A stretch of DNA of 64,000 nt, taken from Vicia villosa. Its lineage: Eukaryota > Streptophyta > Magnoliopsida > Fabales > Fabaceae. Both the position numbers and the translations under genes were made by a program. The stretch lies in the NCBI RefSeq assembly GCF_029867415.1, contig NC_081180.1:238956823-239020822 (forward strand), given 5' to 3'. Positions 10,509 through 21,894 of this stretch are shown here, in pieces. Numbering within the stretch: position 1 is the stretch's first letter; each line of letters begins with the position of its first letter. Under the pieces are notes generated by a model, which was not told the DNA's origin, ran no database searches, and saw only the letters and a program-made list of their open reading frames with translations.

Positions 10509-11960
10509 GCCAAGTTAGAATTGAAGATGTTACCATCCAATTTGAAATATGTCTTTCTCGAAGAAGGTGGTAAGAAGCCGATGATAATTAGTGGCTCATT
10601 GTCAAACAAGGAGGAAGAGAAATTAATTCATGTGTTGAAAGCTAACAAGGAAGCAATAGGATGGGTTCTTTCCGATTTAAAAGGGATTAGTCTGGCCTAT
10701 TGTATGCATAAAATTATGATGGAGGAGGATTTTAAACCGGTCGCTTAACCTCAACGCCGGTTGAATCCTACAATGAAAGAAGTTGTAAGGAAGGAAGTGG
10801 TAAAGCTATTGGAAGCCGGAATGATTTATCCTATTTCCGATAGTGCATGGGTGAGTCCAGTCCAAGTGGTACCAAAGAAAGGAGGAATGACCGTGATCAC
10901 AAATGATAAGAATGAATTGATTCCGACAAGGACCGTTACGGGATGGAGAATGTGCATTGATTATCGAAAGCTTAACCAAGCTACTAGGAAAGATCACTTC
11001 CCTTTACCTTTTATGGACCAAATGTTGGAAAGGCTATCGGGTCAAGAGTTTTATTGTTTCTTGGATGGCTACTCCGGGTACAACCAAATTTCGGTCAATC
11101 TGGAAGATCAAGAGAAAACGGCGTTCACTTGTCCCTTTGGAATTTTTGCTTATAGGCGAATACCGTTTGGAATGTGTAATGCACCGACCACTTTCCAAAG
11201 ATGTATGCAAGCTATCTTCTCGGACTTCATAGAAAAGACAATGGAAGTTTTCATGGATGACTTTTCCGTTTTTGGAGCATCATTCGATCTTTGTTTGAAG
11301 AATTTGGATGCCGTGTTGAAAAGATGTGTTGAAACCAACTTGGTCCTCAATTGGGAAAAATGCAATTTCATGGTTACCGAAGGCATAGTTCTTGGTCATA
11401 AAGTTTCTTCCAAAGGAATTGAAGTCGATCGAGCGAAAGTGGAGGTTATTGAAAAGTTGCCACCACCAACAAATGTCAAAGGAATTCGAAGCTTTTTAGG
11501 CCATGCGGGATTCTATAGAAGGTTCATCAAAGACTTCTCAAAGATTGCAAAGCCTTTGAGCAACTTGCTCAACAAAGATAAGCCTTTTGTTTTTGATAAT
11601 GCATGTCTTTTAACTTTTAATGAACTGAAACAAAGATTTACTACCGCACCCATAATCATAGCGCCCAATTGGAAACTTGATTTTGAACTAATGTGTGACG
11701 CTAGTGATTATGGGGTAGGAGCGGTGTTGGGTCAAAGAAAATGAAAATTTTTTCATGCTATACATTATGCTAGTAAGGTTCTTAATGAAGCACAAATTAA
11801 TTATGCAACAACTGAAAAAGAACTACTAGCTATTGTATATGCATTAGAAAAATTTAGGTCCTATTTAATTGGTTCGAAGGTTTTTGTTTACACTGACCAT
11901 GCAGCTATAAAGTATTTGCTTACCAAGCCGGATTCAAAGCAAAGGCTCATTAGGTGAATA
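10509..11960 (+). pseudogene. Athila reverse transcriptase and RNase H
   Basis: RT motifs are clear: 'WVSPVQVVPKKGG', 'RMCIDYRKLNQATRKDHFPL', 'FLDGYSGYNQI', 'CPFGIFAYRRIPFGMCNAP' and the catalytic FMDDF (about 11250-11265). The tether runs through 'FLGHAGFYRRFIKDFS'. RNase H begins at 'MCDASDYGVGAVLGQRK' and continues past a TGA through '[10 protein letters not shown]'. All segments share one frame. In-frame stops are TAA at 10746-10748, where relatives have glutamine before PQRRLNP, TGA at 11742-11744, and TGA at 11955-11957, where relatives have tryptophan. The catalytic aspartates are present, but the protein cannot be made. Confidence 0.92.
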
Positions 11961-13409
11961 TTGTTGTTACAGGAATTTCACTTAGAGATTAAAGACAAGA
12001 AAGGAGCGGAAAACTTGGTAGCGGATCATTTGTCAAGTTTAGTGAATGAGGAGGTAACAAACAAAGAAGAAGAGGTTTTGGAATCATTCCCCGATGAAAA
12101 GTTGTTCATGGTAGAAGAAAGACCGTGGTTTGCTGACATGGCTAATCATAAGGCATCGGGTTGGATACCGGAAGATTTAGGCAAAAGTGCAAGAAATAAG
12201 TTCCTTCATGATGCCAAGTTCTTTGTGTGGGATGATCCTTACTTATTCAAAATCGGTGTGGATGGTGTGATGAGAAGATGTGTGACAAGGGAAGAAGCAA
12301 AGAGAATCTTGTGGCATTGTCATAACTCACCTTATGGTGGACATTATGGTGGATAAAGGACGGCGGCAAAAGTTCTCCAATCCGGGTTCTATTGGCCGAC
12401 GTTATTCAAAGATGCCTACTTGCATGCTCAAAGTTGTGACAATTGTCAAAGAAGTGGTGGAGTGAACAAGAGAAATGAGATGCCATTGACAAACATGTTA
12501 GAAGTGGAAGTATTCGATTTTTGGGGTATAGACTTTGTAGGTCCATTTCCTTCATCATTTGGTTGTGAGTTTATCTTGGTTGCGGTTGATTACGTTTCAA
12601 AATGGGTGGAAGCAATAGCGTGTCCAAAGGCGGATGGAAAGACCGTAATCAAGTTCTTGAAGAAAAACATTTTCACAAGGTTTGGTACACCAAGGATTCT
12701 CATTAGTGATGGTGGCTCACATTTTTGCAACACTCAACTTGAGAAAGTATTGGAACATTATGGTGTGAAGCACAAAGTAACATTGGCCTACCATCCGCAA
12801 GCTAATGGTCAAGCCGAAGTGTCCAACCGAGAAATCAAAAGAATCTTGGAAAAAATAGTTTCTTCATCAAGGAAAGATTGGTCTCACAAGTTAGATGATG
12901 CTTTATGGGCTTACCGTACGGCATTCAAGGCACCGATTGGTTTTACTCCGTTTCAAATGGTTTATGGGAAAAGTTGTCATTTGCCTGTGGAATTGGAGCA
13001 TAAGGCATTTTGGGCCTTGAAGTTACTTAATTTTGATCCAAAAGCAAGTGGTGAAATGAGAAAATTACAATTGCTTGAGATGGAAGAATTGCGGTTACAA
13101 GCTTGTGAATCCAACAAAATATACAAGGAAAAGGTGAAAGGGTGTCATGATAAAAAGATTGTGGAGAAAGAACTCAAGGAAGGGCAAATGGTACTTTTGT
13201 TCAATTCAAGGTTGAAGTTGTTTCCGGGAAAATTAAAGTCGAAGTGGTCGGGTCCAATCCGAATCAAGGAAGTAAAAGACTATGGAGCGGTTGTGCTTGA
13301 AAATCTGACAACAAATGAAAGTTGGATTGTGAATGGTCAAAGACTCAAGCCGTATCTTGGTGGTGAAGTCGATCGAAGTTCGGAAGCCGTTCCGATTTTT
13401 GATCCGTAA
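11961..13409 (+). pseudogene. Athila integrase
   Basis: The HHCC zinc region is visible around 'HCHNSPYGGHYGG' and 'CDNCQRSGGVNKR'. It is split by a TAA at 12354-12356 but stays in frame. The DDE core shows D in 'WGIDFVGPFPSSFG', D in 'LISDGGSHFCN' and E in 'ANGQAEVSNREIKRILEK'. The C-terminal part has 'WAYRTAFKAPIGFTPFQMVYGK' and ends 'WIVNGQRLKPYLGGE'. The stop at 13407-13409 is probably the natural end of gag-pol: the next sequence has 'gctagttgggaggcacccca', a block that I recognise as typical just after Athila pol. Confidence 0.92.
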
Positions 13410-14323
13410 AGCCGCCTCGGACCGTCGAGCTAACCGACGTTAAACAAAGCGCTAGTTGGGAGGCACCCCAACATTGTAAGTATTCTCTGTTTTGTGTGTT
13501 TTGGGGTGTTTGAAAAGTTGGTGGAGAAGAATTCGAGTGAGGCAGTCTGATAAAAAAACAAGAAAAATGTTGTTTTCTGTCATCCGCTTAGCGGACCCCC
13601 CTCCGCTCAGCGGACCTGCTAAAAACCAGAAAAATAAAAAAAAGGCCCAATGGACCAAACCGGTCCAAAGGCCCACTTAAGGCAGAAATTTGTGGCTGAG
13701 CGGGTTCAGAAACCTAACTCACCACATTTGTGTGCTCACCTCTTCTCCTCTCCATCTCCACCATTTTCAAACCTTCAAGTCCCAATTTCTGTTCAATCAA
13801 GTGTTGTGCTTTGTTTTTCTTCAGTTCCAGACAAGGTATGTGGTCTTTGATGTTATGATTTTGTGTTTAAAGTATATTAGGGTTGTATAGATTTGTTTAT
13901 TTTAAGAATTAGTGTGATTTAGTAGTAGATTTACTATTAGATTGTGTTTTTGGTTGTGTTTATGTAAGAAATTGTGTAGATTTTAGGATTAGATTTGAGT
14001 AGGAGTTTGATTTAGGGTTTGTTATTTATATCCTTTATTCTCATTGCCTGTTTCATGATCAAATGTTATGTGGGAAGGGGTTTGAAACCCTATGGTTGTT
14101 CCTGTTGCAGACCTGGTTTCTGCAGAATTTGGGGATTTTTGCGCAGGTCCGCTGAGCGGACCCCCTCCGCTAAGCGGACCCTGCTGAGTGCAGAATCTCA
14201 GCTCTATGATTTGTGTGAAATGCAGTGGTTTAGGCTCTTGTGTAGTGTTGCAAATGGACATGTAAAATGCTGTAAATGCTGTTTTGACGATGTTTGCTCG
14301 ATTTTGTGTTAACTTTTTTGTAT
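13410..14323 (+). other. Athila spacer between pol and env-position ORF
   Basis: This stretch is non-coding. It contains two pairs of a 13-bp palindrome: TCCGCTTAGCGGA (13583-13595) with TCCGCTCAGCGGA (13602-13614), and TCCGCTGAGCGGA (14148-14160) with TCCGCTAAGCGGA (14166-14178). A pyrimidine-rich run near 13738-13770 and 'cttcagttccagacaaggta' near 13820 resemble an intron acceptor and donor. This could reflect subgenomic splicing of the env-position ORF, but that is inference. Confidence 0.6.
13583..14178. repeat. Palindrome pairs TCCGCTNAGCGGA after Athila pol
   Basis: Four copies form two close pairs separated by short C-rich linkers. The central base varies (T, C, G, A) while both half-sites stay intact, as though the inverted symmetry rather than the exact sequence were kept. 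The same palindrome recurs in the 3' LTR of this element at 17423-17567. Confidence 0.85.
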
Positions 14324-15510
14324 ATGTCGTCAAGAAGTGATCGGGGAAAAAGAGCTAGACAATTGACCGGTTCAAGTTCTGGCACTGCTCCACAACCACC
14401 CTTCAACTCTAATAGGTTCCTCGGTCCAGTGCAACAAGCAAGGTTCGAGAAGTTATGTAGCCGGAAGATTTGGCCCGAGAAAGTGTTTGATCTCCCACAA
14501 AGCGGTAAATTTTCTCAGTTTTTGGCAAACATTGCAGAACGCAAGTGGGAGACCTTGATCTCTCCGGAAACCCAAATTAACCAGGACATTGTACGTGAAT
14601 TCTATGTTAATGCGGTTCCGATTGAGGGAATGGTATACACGTACACTTCCTATGTGAGAGGTAGGGCAATTTCTTTTTCAAGGGATGCAATTAACACTTT
14701 TTTGGGAAGACCTTCACCTCGCGCTGCAGGTGATAAGTGTGCTTATGCAAGGAAAAAGGCTACAAGATCTTGGAATATGCAGGAGATTGCTGATTTGTTG
14801 TCTTTTGAGCACCGAGGGTTCTCTCTTAACCCTTCCGGTTATATCCAAAAGATGGACAGGAAGAATATGACTGAAATGGCGCAACTGTATGCAGTTTTCC
14901 TCCTGAACAACATCATGCCGAGAAGCCACACTTCTGACTTGACCATTGATATATCTTGTCTTTTGTTTTGGATTATGACAGGTGGAGAGGTGGATGTGGC
15001 TCAAATCATTTCAGAGGAGATCTCGTGGCTTCAAGTGGTACCAAATCAGGGACGAAGCCTTCTGCTCAGCTTGGTTTTCCAAGTTTGATAATGGGACTAT
15101 GCAAGAAAACGGGTGTGGAGTTTCCTGATGTGGCAAGCATGAAATTCACTAGTATTGTGGACACTGGCTACGTGCACAGGCATTTCTCTCCTAAGCTAGG
15201 TGTCCAACAGCACCCTCAGCCACAGAACATGGCTCCTCCTGCTGGTGGTAGGTATAATGATGAGTTAGCTTGCAGGTACAATTGGGCGTATTTTGATGCC
15301 AACACAAGATCACAGGCTATGATTCATGACTCTCTCTACAAGCTCTATCGCCACCAAGTCAATCCGGCGGATGTTCCCTCTTTTCCTACTAATGAGGATT
15401 ATGAGGCTCATTGTGCATGGCCTGCGGAGAGGCCATTTTTCAGAGAGGGGGAAGAGGATGGTGAAGATGAGGAAGGAGACGGCATGGAGAAGGATGATGA
15501 GGAGGATTGA
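14324..15510 (+). pseudogene. Athila env-position ORF (plant transposon protein-like), one frameshift
   Basis: I start at ATG 14324 (MSSRSDRGKRARQL); the open frame further upstream has only a TTG. The first part carries 'KIWPEKVFDLPQ', 'VREFYVNAVPIEGMVYTYTS', 'VRGRAISFSRDAINTFLG' and 'LYAVFLLNNIMPRSHTSDL'. This is the pattern of the ORF in the env position of Athila elements, annotated in plants as putative plant transposon protein. A single-base deletion near 15024 shifts the frame, and the protein resumes at 'VASSGTKSG' and continues through 'LGFPSLIMGLCKKTGVEFP'. It ends in an acidic tail 'GEEDGEDEEGDGMEKDDEED' at 15510. I see no signal peptide or membrane helix, so an envelope role is not supported. 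Confidence 0.82.
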
Positions 15511-17148
15511 GGATATTTGGTGTTGACTTTTGTTGTTGGTTATTTAGTTTATGTTTAGTTTTATAATACTTTGATCCTACTTTATGTTGTTGAATTAGTA
15601 AGTTAATTTTCTATTTCTTTCGTTATTGACTACTTTTGTGCCATCCGTATGCGGATGAGATTTTATGTACTTTGGTGGCCGTGGGTGCCACCCGAACATA
15701 TTTTGTAGGCACCTTATGCCTTTGTTGATTAAGTATTTTGTTTAAGTAATTTGTTCTCGTATGGGCAATTTATGCCCTTGTTGTTATAATATTGTGTTTT
15801 AGTAGTAGAATAGTGTACATATATATTATATACGTTAAGGTGTACATAATTTTTTGTGTTTGTCTTGGAATAGAAGTGATGCTCTAAAGAAGAAAAAAGT
15901 ACTAAGGTGTGTCAACATCAAAATTTGGATGGTGATGATAATATTCTTGATGATGTTCATACCAAGGTAAGTATTTTGTTGCTTTGTAGATTATAATGTG
16001 ACTATGAATTAAGGGCTTTACACAAATTTTTTGTCACATTGCATTTTGGAAATCTTGTTTATGTTTGAATCAAATTTAGGACAAAACTAGATAAGTGAGT
16101 GGACTTCCACTGTGTACAAAAATAAGAGTGTTCTAGTGATTGATGTTAACTCAATTGATTCATGTTTAATCTTGCTTTGTATGAGACATTAGAACTTAGA
16201 AGGGATCGAGGCATATTTTTTTTGAGTAGTATGAGAAAAACCACCGTAAACAAGGATACCCGTGAGTGTGTGATCTTTTGTAACCAATTTTGAGCCTAAA
16301 TTTTTGGTTTTGTCAAGTGAATTAAAGAAAAACACAATGAATTTTGAAAAAGAGAAGAGAAGTCGTGATTCACTTGAAAATTTCTTTGGTAAACACTTAA
16401 CCCATTAGTACTTGAACCTTGAATGGAAAGCATTGATGTCTTTATAGATAGAAATGTTTAAAGTTGGGGAGAGATGTTTCTTAAAGAAAGAAAAGAAAGA
16501 AAATGGTGGTGCAATGCATTCTTTGAAAAAAAAAGAAGAAAAAGAAAAAAAAGGGAGAAGAGAAAGAAAGAATAAATGGTAAAGATCTAAAGAAAAATAT
16601 AAATAATTAAAAGAAAAGAAAGGAATGCATTGTATGGTGAAGAACAAAAGGGTAACATATGAGTAGTTGTGTTCATAAATAATGCTTTCCATGATCATTC
16701 ACCCTTTTTGTTTCAATGGTCGTGTACATATAATATCACTTGTTTGGAACCCAGGCCAAGTTACAACCGAATGAAGTCCTCAGTGATCTTTGTCTCTATT
16801 GTCTCGTGTGCATAGTATAGATGAATATATGAATTGTTTTGGATGTGCATCATTGCTAGAGAGTGTGATTTGTCCCTTATGCTATCATTGCAATTGTCCT
16901 TCAATTATTTTGTGAAGCGAAACCTAGGAGATTCATTCATGAACGTTATCTTTTTTACTGCAATTGTGTTGAAATGTTTGTGTTTAGGAAGTGGTTCATA
17001 GTCATGTTAGAATCTTGTACAAGCAAGGAAGACTTATCTTGTAGGTATGTAACTCAAGTTTGAACCATTCAATTGATGTTACTAACCTTGTGTGGTTTGT
17101 TGATGTATGTTTTTAAGCTAGCTTTGTTCGAGGACAAACAAAGATCAA
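15511..17148 (+). other. Athila 3' untranslated region
   Basis: About 1.6 kb without coding potential. Blocks conserved with the internal regions of the array at 43602-48519 are 'gtgagtgtgtgatc' (16262), 'tttgagcct' (16289), 'aagttggggagaga' (16461), a long purine run (16486-16625), 'ccaagttacaaccg' (16756) and 'gaggacaaaca' (17130). The purine run explains the spurious F/S-rich minus-strand ORF at 16405-16698. Confidence 0.75.
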
Positions 17149-17160
17149 ATTGGGGAGAGT
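17149..17160 (+). other. Polypurine tract of Athila
   Basis: 'attggggagagt' directly precedes the LTR start TGTTAG at 17161. The same 'ttggggagag' precedes both internal LTRs of the array at 45357 and 48520. Confidence 0.8.
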
Positions 17161-17188
17161 TGTTAGAATCCCAAATGTGTATATTTTG

Positions 17189-17196
17189 TATATAAG
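17189..17196 (+). promoter_or_regulatory. Candidate TATA box of Athila LTR
   Basis: 'tatataag', 28 bp inside the LTR. This is very close to the LTR start, so U3 would be extremely short and the real promoter could lie elsewhere. Confidence 0.4.
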
Positions 17197-17422
17197 TTTT
17201 GTGGTATTTCTTAAACTCTTGTGCCAAATTTGATTGCCTTTTGATATATTAGTATGTAAATAAATAAATTTGTGTTTATTTTCTATTAAAGTTAGTTTAT
17301 TAACTTTTGTAATGTGTTCTATAGGTTTTAGCAATTTTTGGCAAGATGGAATGAAAAGAAATGGTCAAAACAAGCTTGCAATGAGGGTGGAAGACCAAAA
17401 GAAGGAGTTTTGTGCAAGAAGG

Positions 17423-17567
17423 TCCGCTCAGCGGAGTTCAAGCGGACATGGGCAGGGACGAGCAACAAAGTTGGCTCCACTCAGCGGACCCTCTCCGCTC
17501 AGCGGACCTTGAAGACAAAGCAGATATTTTGGCTGCTCCGCTCAGCGGACCTGTCCTGCTCAGCGGA
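17423..17567. repeat. Palindrome cluster TCCGCTCAGCGGA in Athila LTR
   Basis: Perfect copies lie at 17423-17435, 17494-17506 and 17537-17549, with half-decayed copies at 17476-17488 and 17554-17567. An additional AGCGGAC half-site lies at 17441. They would be in the transcribed R-U5 leader if transcription starts near the LTR 5' end. Confidence 0.85.
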
Positions 17568-18476
17568 CCTACTTTTTCAACTTTTGTTCTTAGCCACATA
17601 AAATTGATGATTAAGGGTAGTTAGCATAACTTTTACCATAACACACACTTAGAAAGAAAAGCTAGGGCAAGAGAAGAAGAAAAATACCATATCTTAAGAG
17701 AAAATCAAGATTTCCAAACATCTATATTCAATCTTCTTGAGTTTGATGTCACTAAATCTTGGTTTGTTGCTTGTTGTTGAAGCTTACATGTATATGGAGG
17801 GCTAAGTTTCATCTTGTGTCAAGATTAGAGGTAGTTAGTTTGTAAATATGTATTTTCTTTGATCTATTATGTATGAACTTGGTTAATGATCAATACATGG
17901 TGAATATCTTGTTGTTTATGTTTCATTTGTTGTTTTGGATCACTATTGAGAGATATGTTTCAAAGCTAGACCTAAAAGATATTCATCTATCAATAAACAA
18001 ACTTTAGAGATAGATTTGTGAGTTGATAATCACAAGTATCAAGCTTTTAAGATTATCACGTTGATTGTCGGCATGAGAGATCATCTGACGGTTAATATGA
18101 TAATAATCACGATATTGCTTTAGAGATAAACGGTATCGAGAGGATACGTGATTGTATTAATCATTAATAGGTTCATATACATGATCATTAGAGTACATAT
18201 GAAGCAAACTAACGAACAATAATCTTGACACAGTTTTCTCAACTTATTTCCACACCCTATTTTATTGTCTTTACTTACTTTGTATGCTATTAATATTTCA
18301 TGTCACCAAACTGTTACTTAAAACTTAACTCAAAATACACTAAGCTGTAGAACGGCGATAATATCGCATCAATCCCTGAGGAGACGATACTAGAAATACT
18401 TATCCTATACTATCTAACAATAGTAACTTGAAAAAGAAATTTCATTCATTAATTAATAAAGGGACAAGGCAACATT

Positions 18477-18481
18477 GGTAC
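18477..18481. repeat. Target-site duplication GGTAC, left copy
   Basis: GGTAC at 18477-18481 matches GGTAC at 21739-21743 exactly and brackets the solo LTR. Five bases is the normal Ty3/gypsy duplication length. Confidence 0.9.
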
Positions 18482-19696
18482 TGTAGCGGGGAAAATCTGA
18501 GATCGAAGCCATGGAATTGACTCGACTCAAAATTTCTTTTGAAATCGCCACCGCGCTCTATTTTTTCAAAGGAAAAGGGAAAAGAACGAAAAACCCAAAG
18601 TTGTTTTTTTAAAACAAAAAGAGAACTCAGGTTCGGGTGTTGATTATATGAGGCGAAGGTTTTAAGCACCCCTCATATCTGTGGTACTCCACAGGAACCT
18701 TTTTGAAAATCTGTGTCGTGTGTGCTAAAAAACGGTTTGTTTTATTTTTAAAATTAAGCTCGGCAAGACATTAAGCCTTGTGCCTACATACCTCCTCGGT
18801 GCAATGGAGAACTCAGAGCTAATGTAGTTCCGCTTAAAAAGGGAAAACATTTTAAAAACGAATAAACACTTTATCGTCGTCAGAGAGAAATACTCAGCCA
18901 TTGATCTTGAGCATGAGAACAAACGAGTTCTTTGCATCGCAAATGAAAGAAGGGATCTAACTCGAATAAAATCAACGAGTATGCCACTAGCTCTCTCACG
19001 CGGAAAAGATCTCATTATATCAATCAATTTCAAAATCGTGGGGTATAACCACTCGTTCCGACAATTAACAGTGTCTAAACTTTTGAAGAAAAAGGGCCAC
19101 TAAGGGCAAAAGATATTTTTTAAAGAAAAGGTTTTGAAAAGGTTTGCAAACATAAGAATGTTTTGGAAAAAGAGAGAAGATTTTGAAAATTTAAGAATGG
19201 GAGGAGATGAAGAGGCTATCCTATTGCGTAAAATAAAAGCTAAGGAAAGAACGGTCTAACCGAAGAAGAAGCTAACACTTGACATTATGAGTCAAGGTAG
19301 ATTTCCCATCCTTTGGAATATCAATACTAAACCAACATTATCACTTGGGGATCCAGATGAATTTATTATCTTAGCACCACTTTGCATTAAGCACATTAAA
19401 ATTCTGACAAAAATCGGGCAGAGTAACGGCTGTTTTCGGGTAAAATCCTTATATCGATGCCTTGGAATTAACCATCAAGGGATTTCAAGGAAATACCTGC
19501 ACATACAAACAGACAACAATCCAATGCCAGACAGACAGAATAACAGCAGAGTAACAATATCATAAGGGTCCAGAGGTACTAAGTCCATAAGTCCGAATCT
19601 CCAAAATGCTCGAGATAGTAACCAATAGTCCAAAAGAGAGCCTTAGGTATTTTTTAGATTTTGGTTGATTATTAGTGTTTTAGCATAAAAGTAAAG

Positions 19697-19815
19697 TATG
19701 GTCCAAGTGGACAAAGAGAAAATAGCGGAAACATAAACATATGTCCAAATGGACAAAGAGAAAATAGCGGAAACATAAACGTCCAAATGGACAAAGGAAA
19801 AATAGCGGAATGTAA
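19697..19815. repeat. Short tandem repeat in the solo LTR
   Basis: Three copies of 'gtccaaatggacaaagagaa' plus 'aatagcgga' lie near 19699, 19742 and 19780, with 'gtccaagtggac' also palindromic. Confidence 0.75.
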
Positions 19816-20344
19816 ATATGATGAAATGATAAAATAAAGCAATAAAGCGAGAAATATAAAGAGTGGTATAATAAAGTGCGGAAATTAAAGTTAGTTGTTA
19901 GATGTTAAAGATAACCATCTTGAAACTTGTCAAGTATGTTATCAAAGTTAGTAAGAAAGATCGATGGTGAGTGCAGGATGTTCTCGGATTTAAATTCAAT
20001 GGAACTTTATCAGAAGCTTGATAAAATCATAGCGACTACACGATAAATTTCCATAAGTCTTAAATCAACCGCATACAATTCTCTTCCATATGTGATCTTT
20101 TTTATTCGGGACACGAAATATTGCGCTATGTTAAGCAGATCGCCAAGTGATTTATGTAGAAATTACCCTACAACGAGGCCGGTCAAAACTTTGTGTGCTA
20201 ATGCATGCGAGAGAAATGATATGTAGATCATTCTCCGAAAGCAATACCGCACGAAAAGAAAATATGTAACGATCTAGTCTTTACCAAGAATCCATAAGAA
20301 TTCTCAAGGTGTTAAGACTTTCATCGATCAAAAGAAAAAAGAGA

Positions 20345-20596
20345 AGAAGAATAAAATCATAAAAGATAATCAACTCACACTATCATTAATATCATTCATC
20401 TAATATTATGGATTTGGTCATTTCAAACCTATCAACATCCTAGATCCAATGATATTAATGAAGCGGAGGAAGAAGAATAAATGCATAAAATATAATCAAC
20501 TCATACTATCATTAATATCATTCATCTAATATTATGGATTTGGTCATTTCAAACCTATCAACATCCTAGATCCAATGATATTAATGAAGTGGAGGA
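20345..20596. repeat. 126-bp tandem duplication in the solo LTR
   Basis: The copies at 20345-20470 and 20471-20596 differ at only a few positions. They include 'atcattaatatcattcatct' and its near inverse 'ccaatgatattaatga'. Confidence 0.85.
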
Positions 20597-20649
20597 AGAA
20601 GGAAGCCAAAACAAGCATAAAAAAGCAAAAAAAAGCATTCTGCCAGATT

Positions 20650-21480
20650 GGAAATCGATTTACCTCTGTAGGAAATCGATTTCTTGAGTGCAGAGTTCAA
20701 TTTTGGCGCAAAAAACAGAGTGGAAATCGATTTCCCTCTGTAGGAAATCGATTTCATGCGCATAGTTTTCAAAAAAAACAGCATTATGAACTATAAAACT
20801 TGAGTTAGGCAAACATACAAACACCTTATGATCACATATCCATTGGAGCACGAATTTTCCACCAAATCACCATCAAATAGGACTAATATAGCATCAAAGA
20901 TGCATCACATACAAGCACAAAAGAATCACATTATGGTAGATGAAAAAGGATGATGAAAATTACCAATTCTTGAACAAAACTTAGATCCACTTCAATAATC
21001 ACCAACACAAATCTTGATCTCTCAATAATTGAAGAAAAAAGAGTGAAATGAAAGGTGACTTAGCTCAAAGTTTGTGAGGTTCAAGGTGTAACTCACAAAC
21101 TTTATGAAAGAACAAAGAGCTTTGGTGAGTTTGGTAGGGATGAGGAGAGAAATTGCAAGGGGTTTGTTGGCTCTCAAAGCTTGTGAAATGAGAGAGTAGA
21201 GGTCTCTATTTATAGAATTGGAGCAAGAGTAGTGGTAGTTTGGTCTTTTTGTGTTTGGTAATTAATTTGTGGTTAATTGGTATTTAAGTGGCATTTAAAT
21301 GGTAAAAATGGTAAAATGAGGTTTAAGTGGGTTTAATGAAGGGGTTAATTATGATGAGGTGGAAAATTGGTAAAATGATCAAATAAAAAGGTGCCAAAAT
21401 GATGTCAAGCTTCCCTCCTTATATTTTTTTGAATTTTGCGCACAGGAAATCGATTTCCCACAGGGGTAAATCGATTTCCA
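20650..21480. repeat. Palindromes GAAATCGATTTC in the solo LTR (three pairs)
   Basis: Pairs lie at 20650-20661/20671-20683, 20722-20735/20743-20756 and 21444-21458/21468-21480. Most copies are GGAAATCGATTTC(C). The first two pairs share the linker 'cctctgta'. Spurious ORFs here encode repeated GNRF because of this periodicity. Confidence 0.87.
21206..21214 (-). promoter_or_regulatory. TATA box of the solo LTR
   Basis: The minus strand reads TATAAATAGAGACC, closely resembling the TATA regions of the Ogre-A and Ogre-B LTRs. The palindromes at 20650-20756 would be in the transcribed leader; the pair at 21444-21480 would be upstream. Confidence 0.7.
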
Positions 21481-21738
21481 CCTTCAAATTTTCAAAAATT
21501 GTTTTCTTGCACTGTTTTGATTTTTGCCCGATCTTTTACCTGTAAAATATAAACAAAAGAGACAAAACATATATTTTTTGATTTTTGGTTAGTATAAACA
21601 AATAAAAGGCTATAAATGCTCGATAATTCCCCTTAGAGATAATCACAGTATCAAAGATAAAGCTTCACAATGGTGCTCTTGTTTGATGATTGAATGCAAT
21701 TGATGTATGATCTTAGGGTCAAAAATTGGGGTATGACA

Positions 21739-21894
21739 GGTACATATAAGGGTCATCGAGGGTCATCGAGGTACCATTTTATTTTGATAGCATACAAAGG
21801 GACAATGGACAACCAAGTCATAAATTACTTTCAAGAGTTACAAGGTAGAAACAAACAAAGAAAGCTAGTAAAATCCAATAGTGATCATCAAAGC
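21739..21894 (-). other. Ogre-B sequence after ORF1, with right-hand GGTAC duplication
   Basis: GGTAC at 21739-21743 is the right target duplication of the solo LTR. 'ggtcatcgag' is then repeated twice at 21751-21770. The remainder is non-coding sequence downstream of ORF1 and continues at 18420-18481 on the far side of the solo LTR. Confidence 0.7.

Larger units (their letters stand above)
7980..18419 (+). mobile_element. Athila-type Ty3/gypsy element, 5' truncated by Ogre-A
   Basis: The order on the plus strand is gag, protease, RT/RNase H, integrase, an untranslated stretch, an env-position ORF with the plant 'putative transposon protein' look, a 3' untranslated region, a PPT and a 3' LTR. 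This is Athila architecture. The 5' LTR, PBS and the first gag codons are missing because Ogre-A inserted at 7979/7980. At the right the LTR ends CTAACA at 18419 against Ogre-B internal sequence, with ATAGT (18420-18424) as the presumed duplication. At least seven in-frame stops and two frameshifts make it inactive. Confidence 0.92.
17161..18419 (+). repeat. 3' LTR of Athila (1259 bp)
   Basis: It begins TGTTAGAATCCC after the PPT and ends CTATCTAACA, so the termini form the inverted repeat TGTTAG/CTAACA. 'atcaatccctgaggagacgat' near the 3' end matches the equivalent block in the array LTRs ('tagtccctgtggagacgata'), supporting a common Athila ancestry. A TATA box lies at 17189-17196 and a five-copy palindrome cluster at 17423-17567. 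Confidence 0.88.
18482..21738 (-). mobile_element. Solo LTR of an Ogre-like family (3257 bp)
   Basis: On the minus strand it begins TGTCATACCCCAATTTTTGA at 21738 and ends CCCGCTACA at 18482. A perfect five-base duplication flanks it on both sides with no PBS or PPT, so it is a solo LTR left by recombination between two LTRs. Ogre-type landmarks are a 'gaaatcgccaccgcg' block near 18540 and 'taagcacccctcatatctgtg' near 18664. Its family differs from Ogre-A and Ogre-B: it is shorter, lacks the tRNA-like modules and carries GAAATCGATTTC palindromes. Confidence 0.92.

Noticed and set aside
14324..15510. True envelope glycoprotein gene in the Athila
   Set aside because: No signal peptide or membrane helix; the sequence resembles plant transposon proteins found in that position.
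16405..16698. 97-codon minus-strand ORF rich in F and S
   Set aside because: It is the complement of the Athila 3' UTR purine run.
17423..17567. Palindrome clusters as a CRISPR array
   Set aside because: Repeats are too short, spacing is irregular, and the sequence is plant retrotransposon.
20575..20796. ORFs with repeated GNRF or ISYRGKSI
   Set aside because: The periodicity comes from the GAAATCGATTTC palindromes read on both strands, not from a protein.
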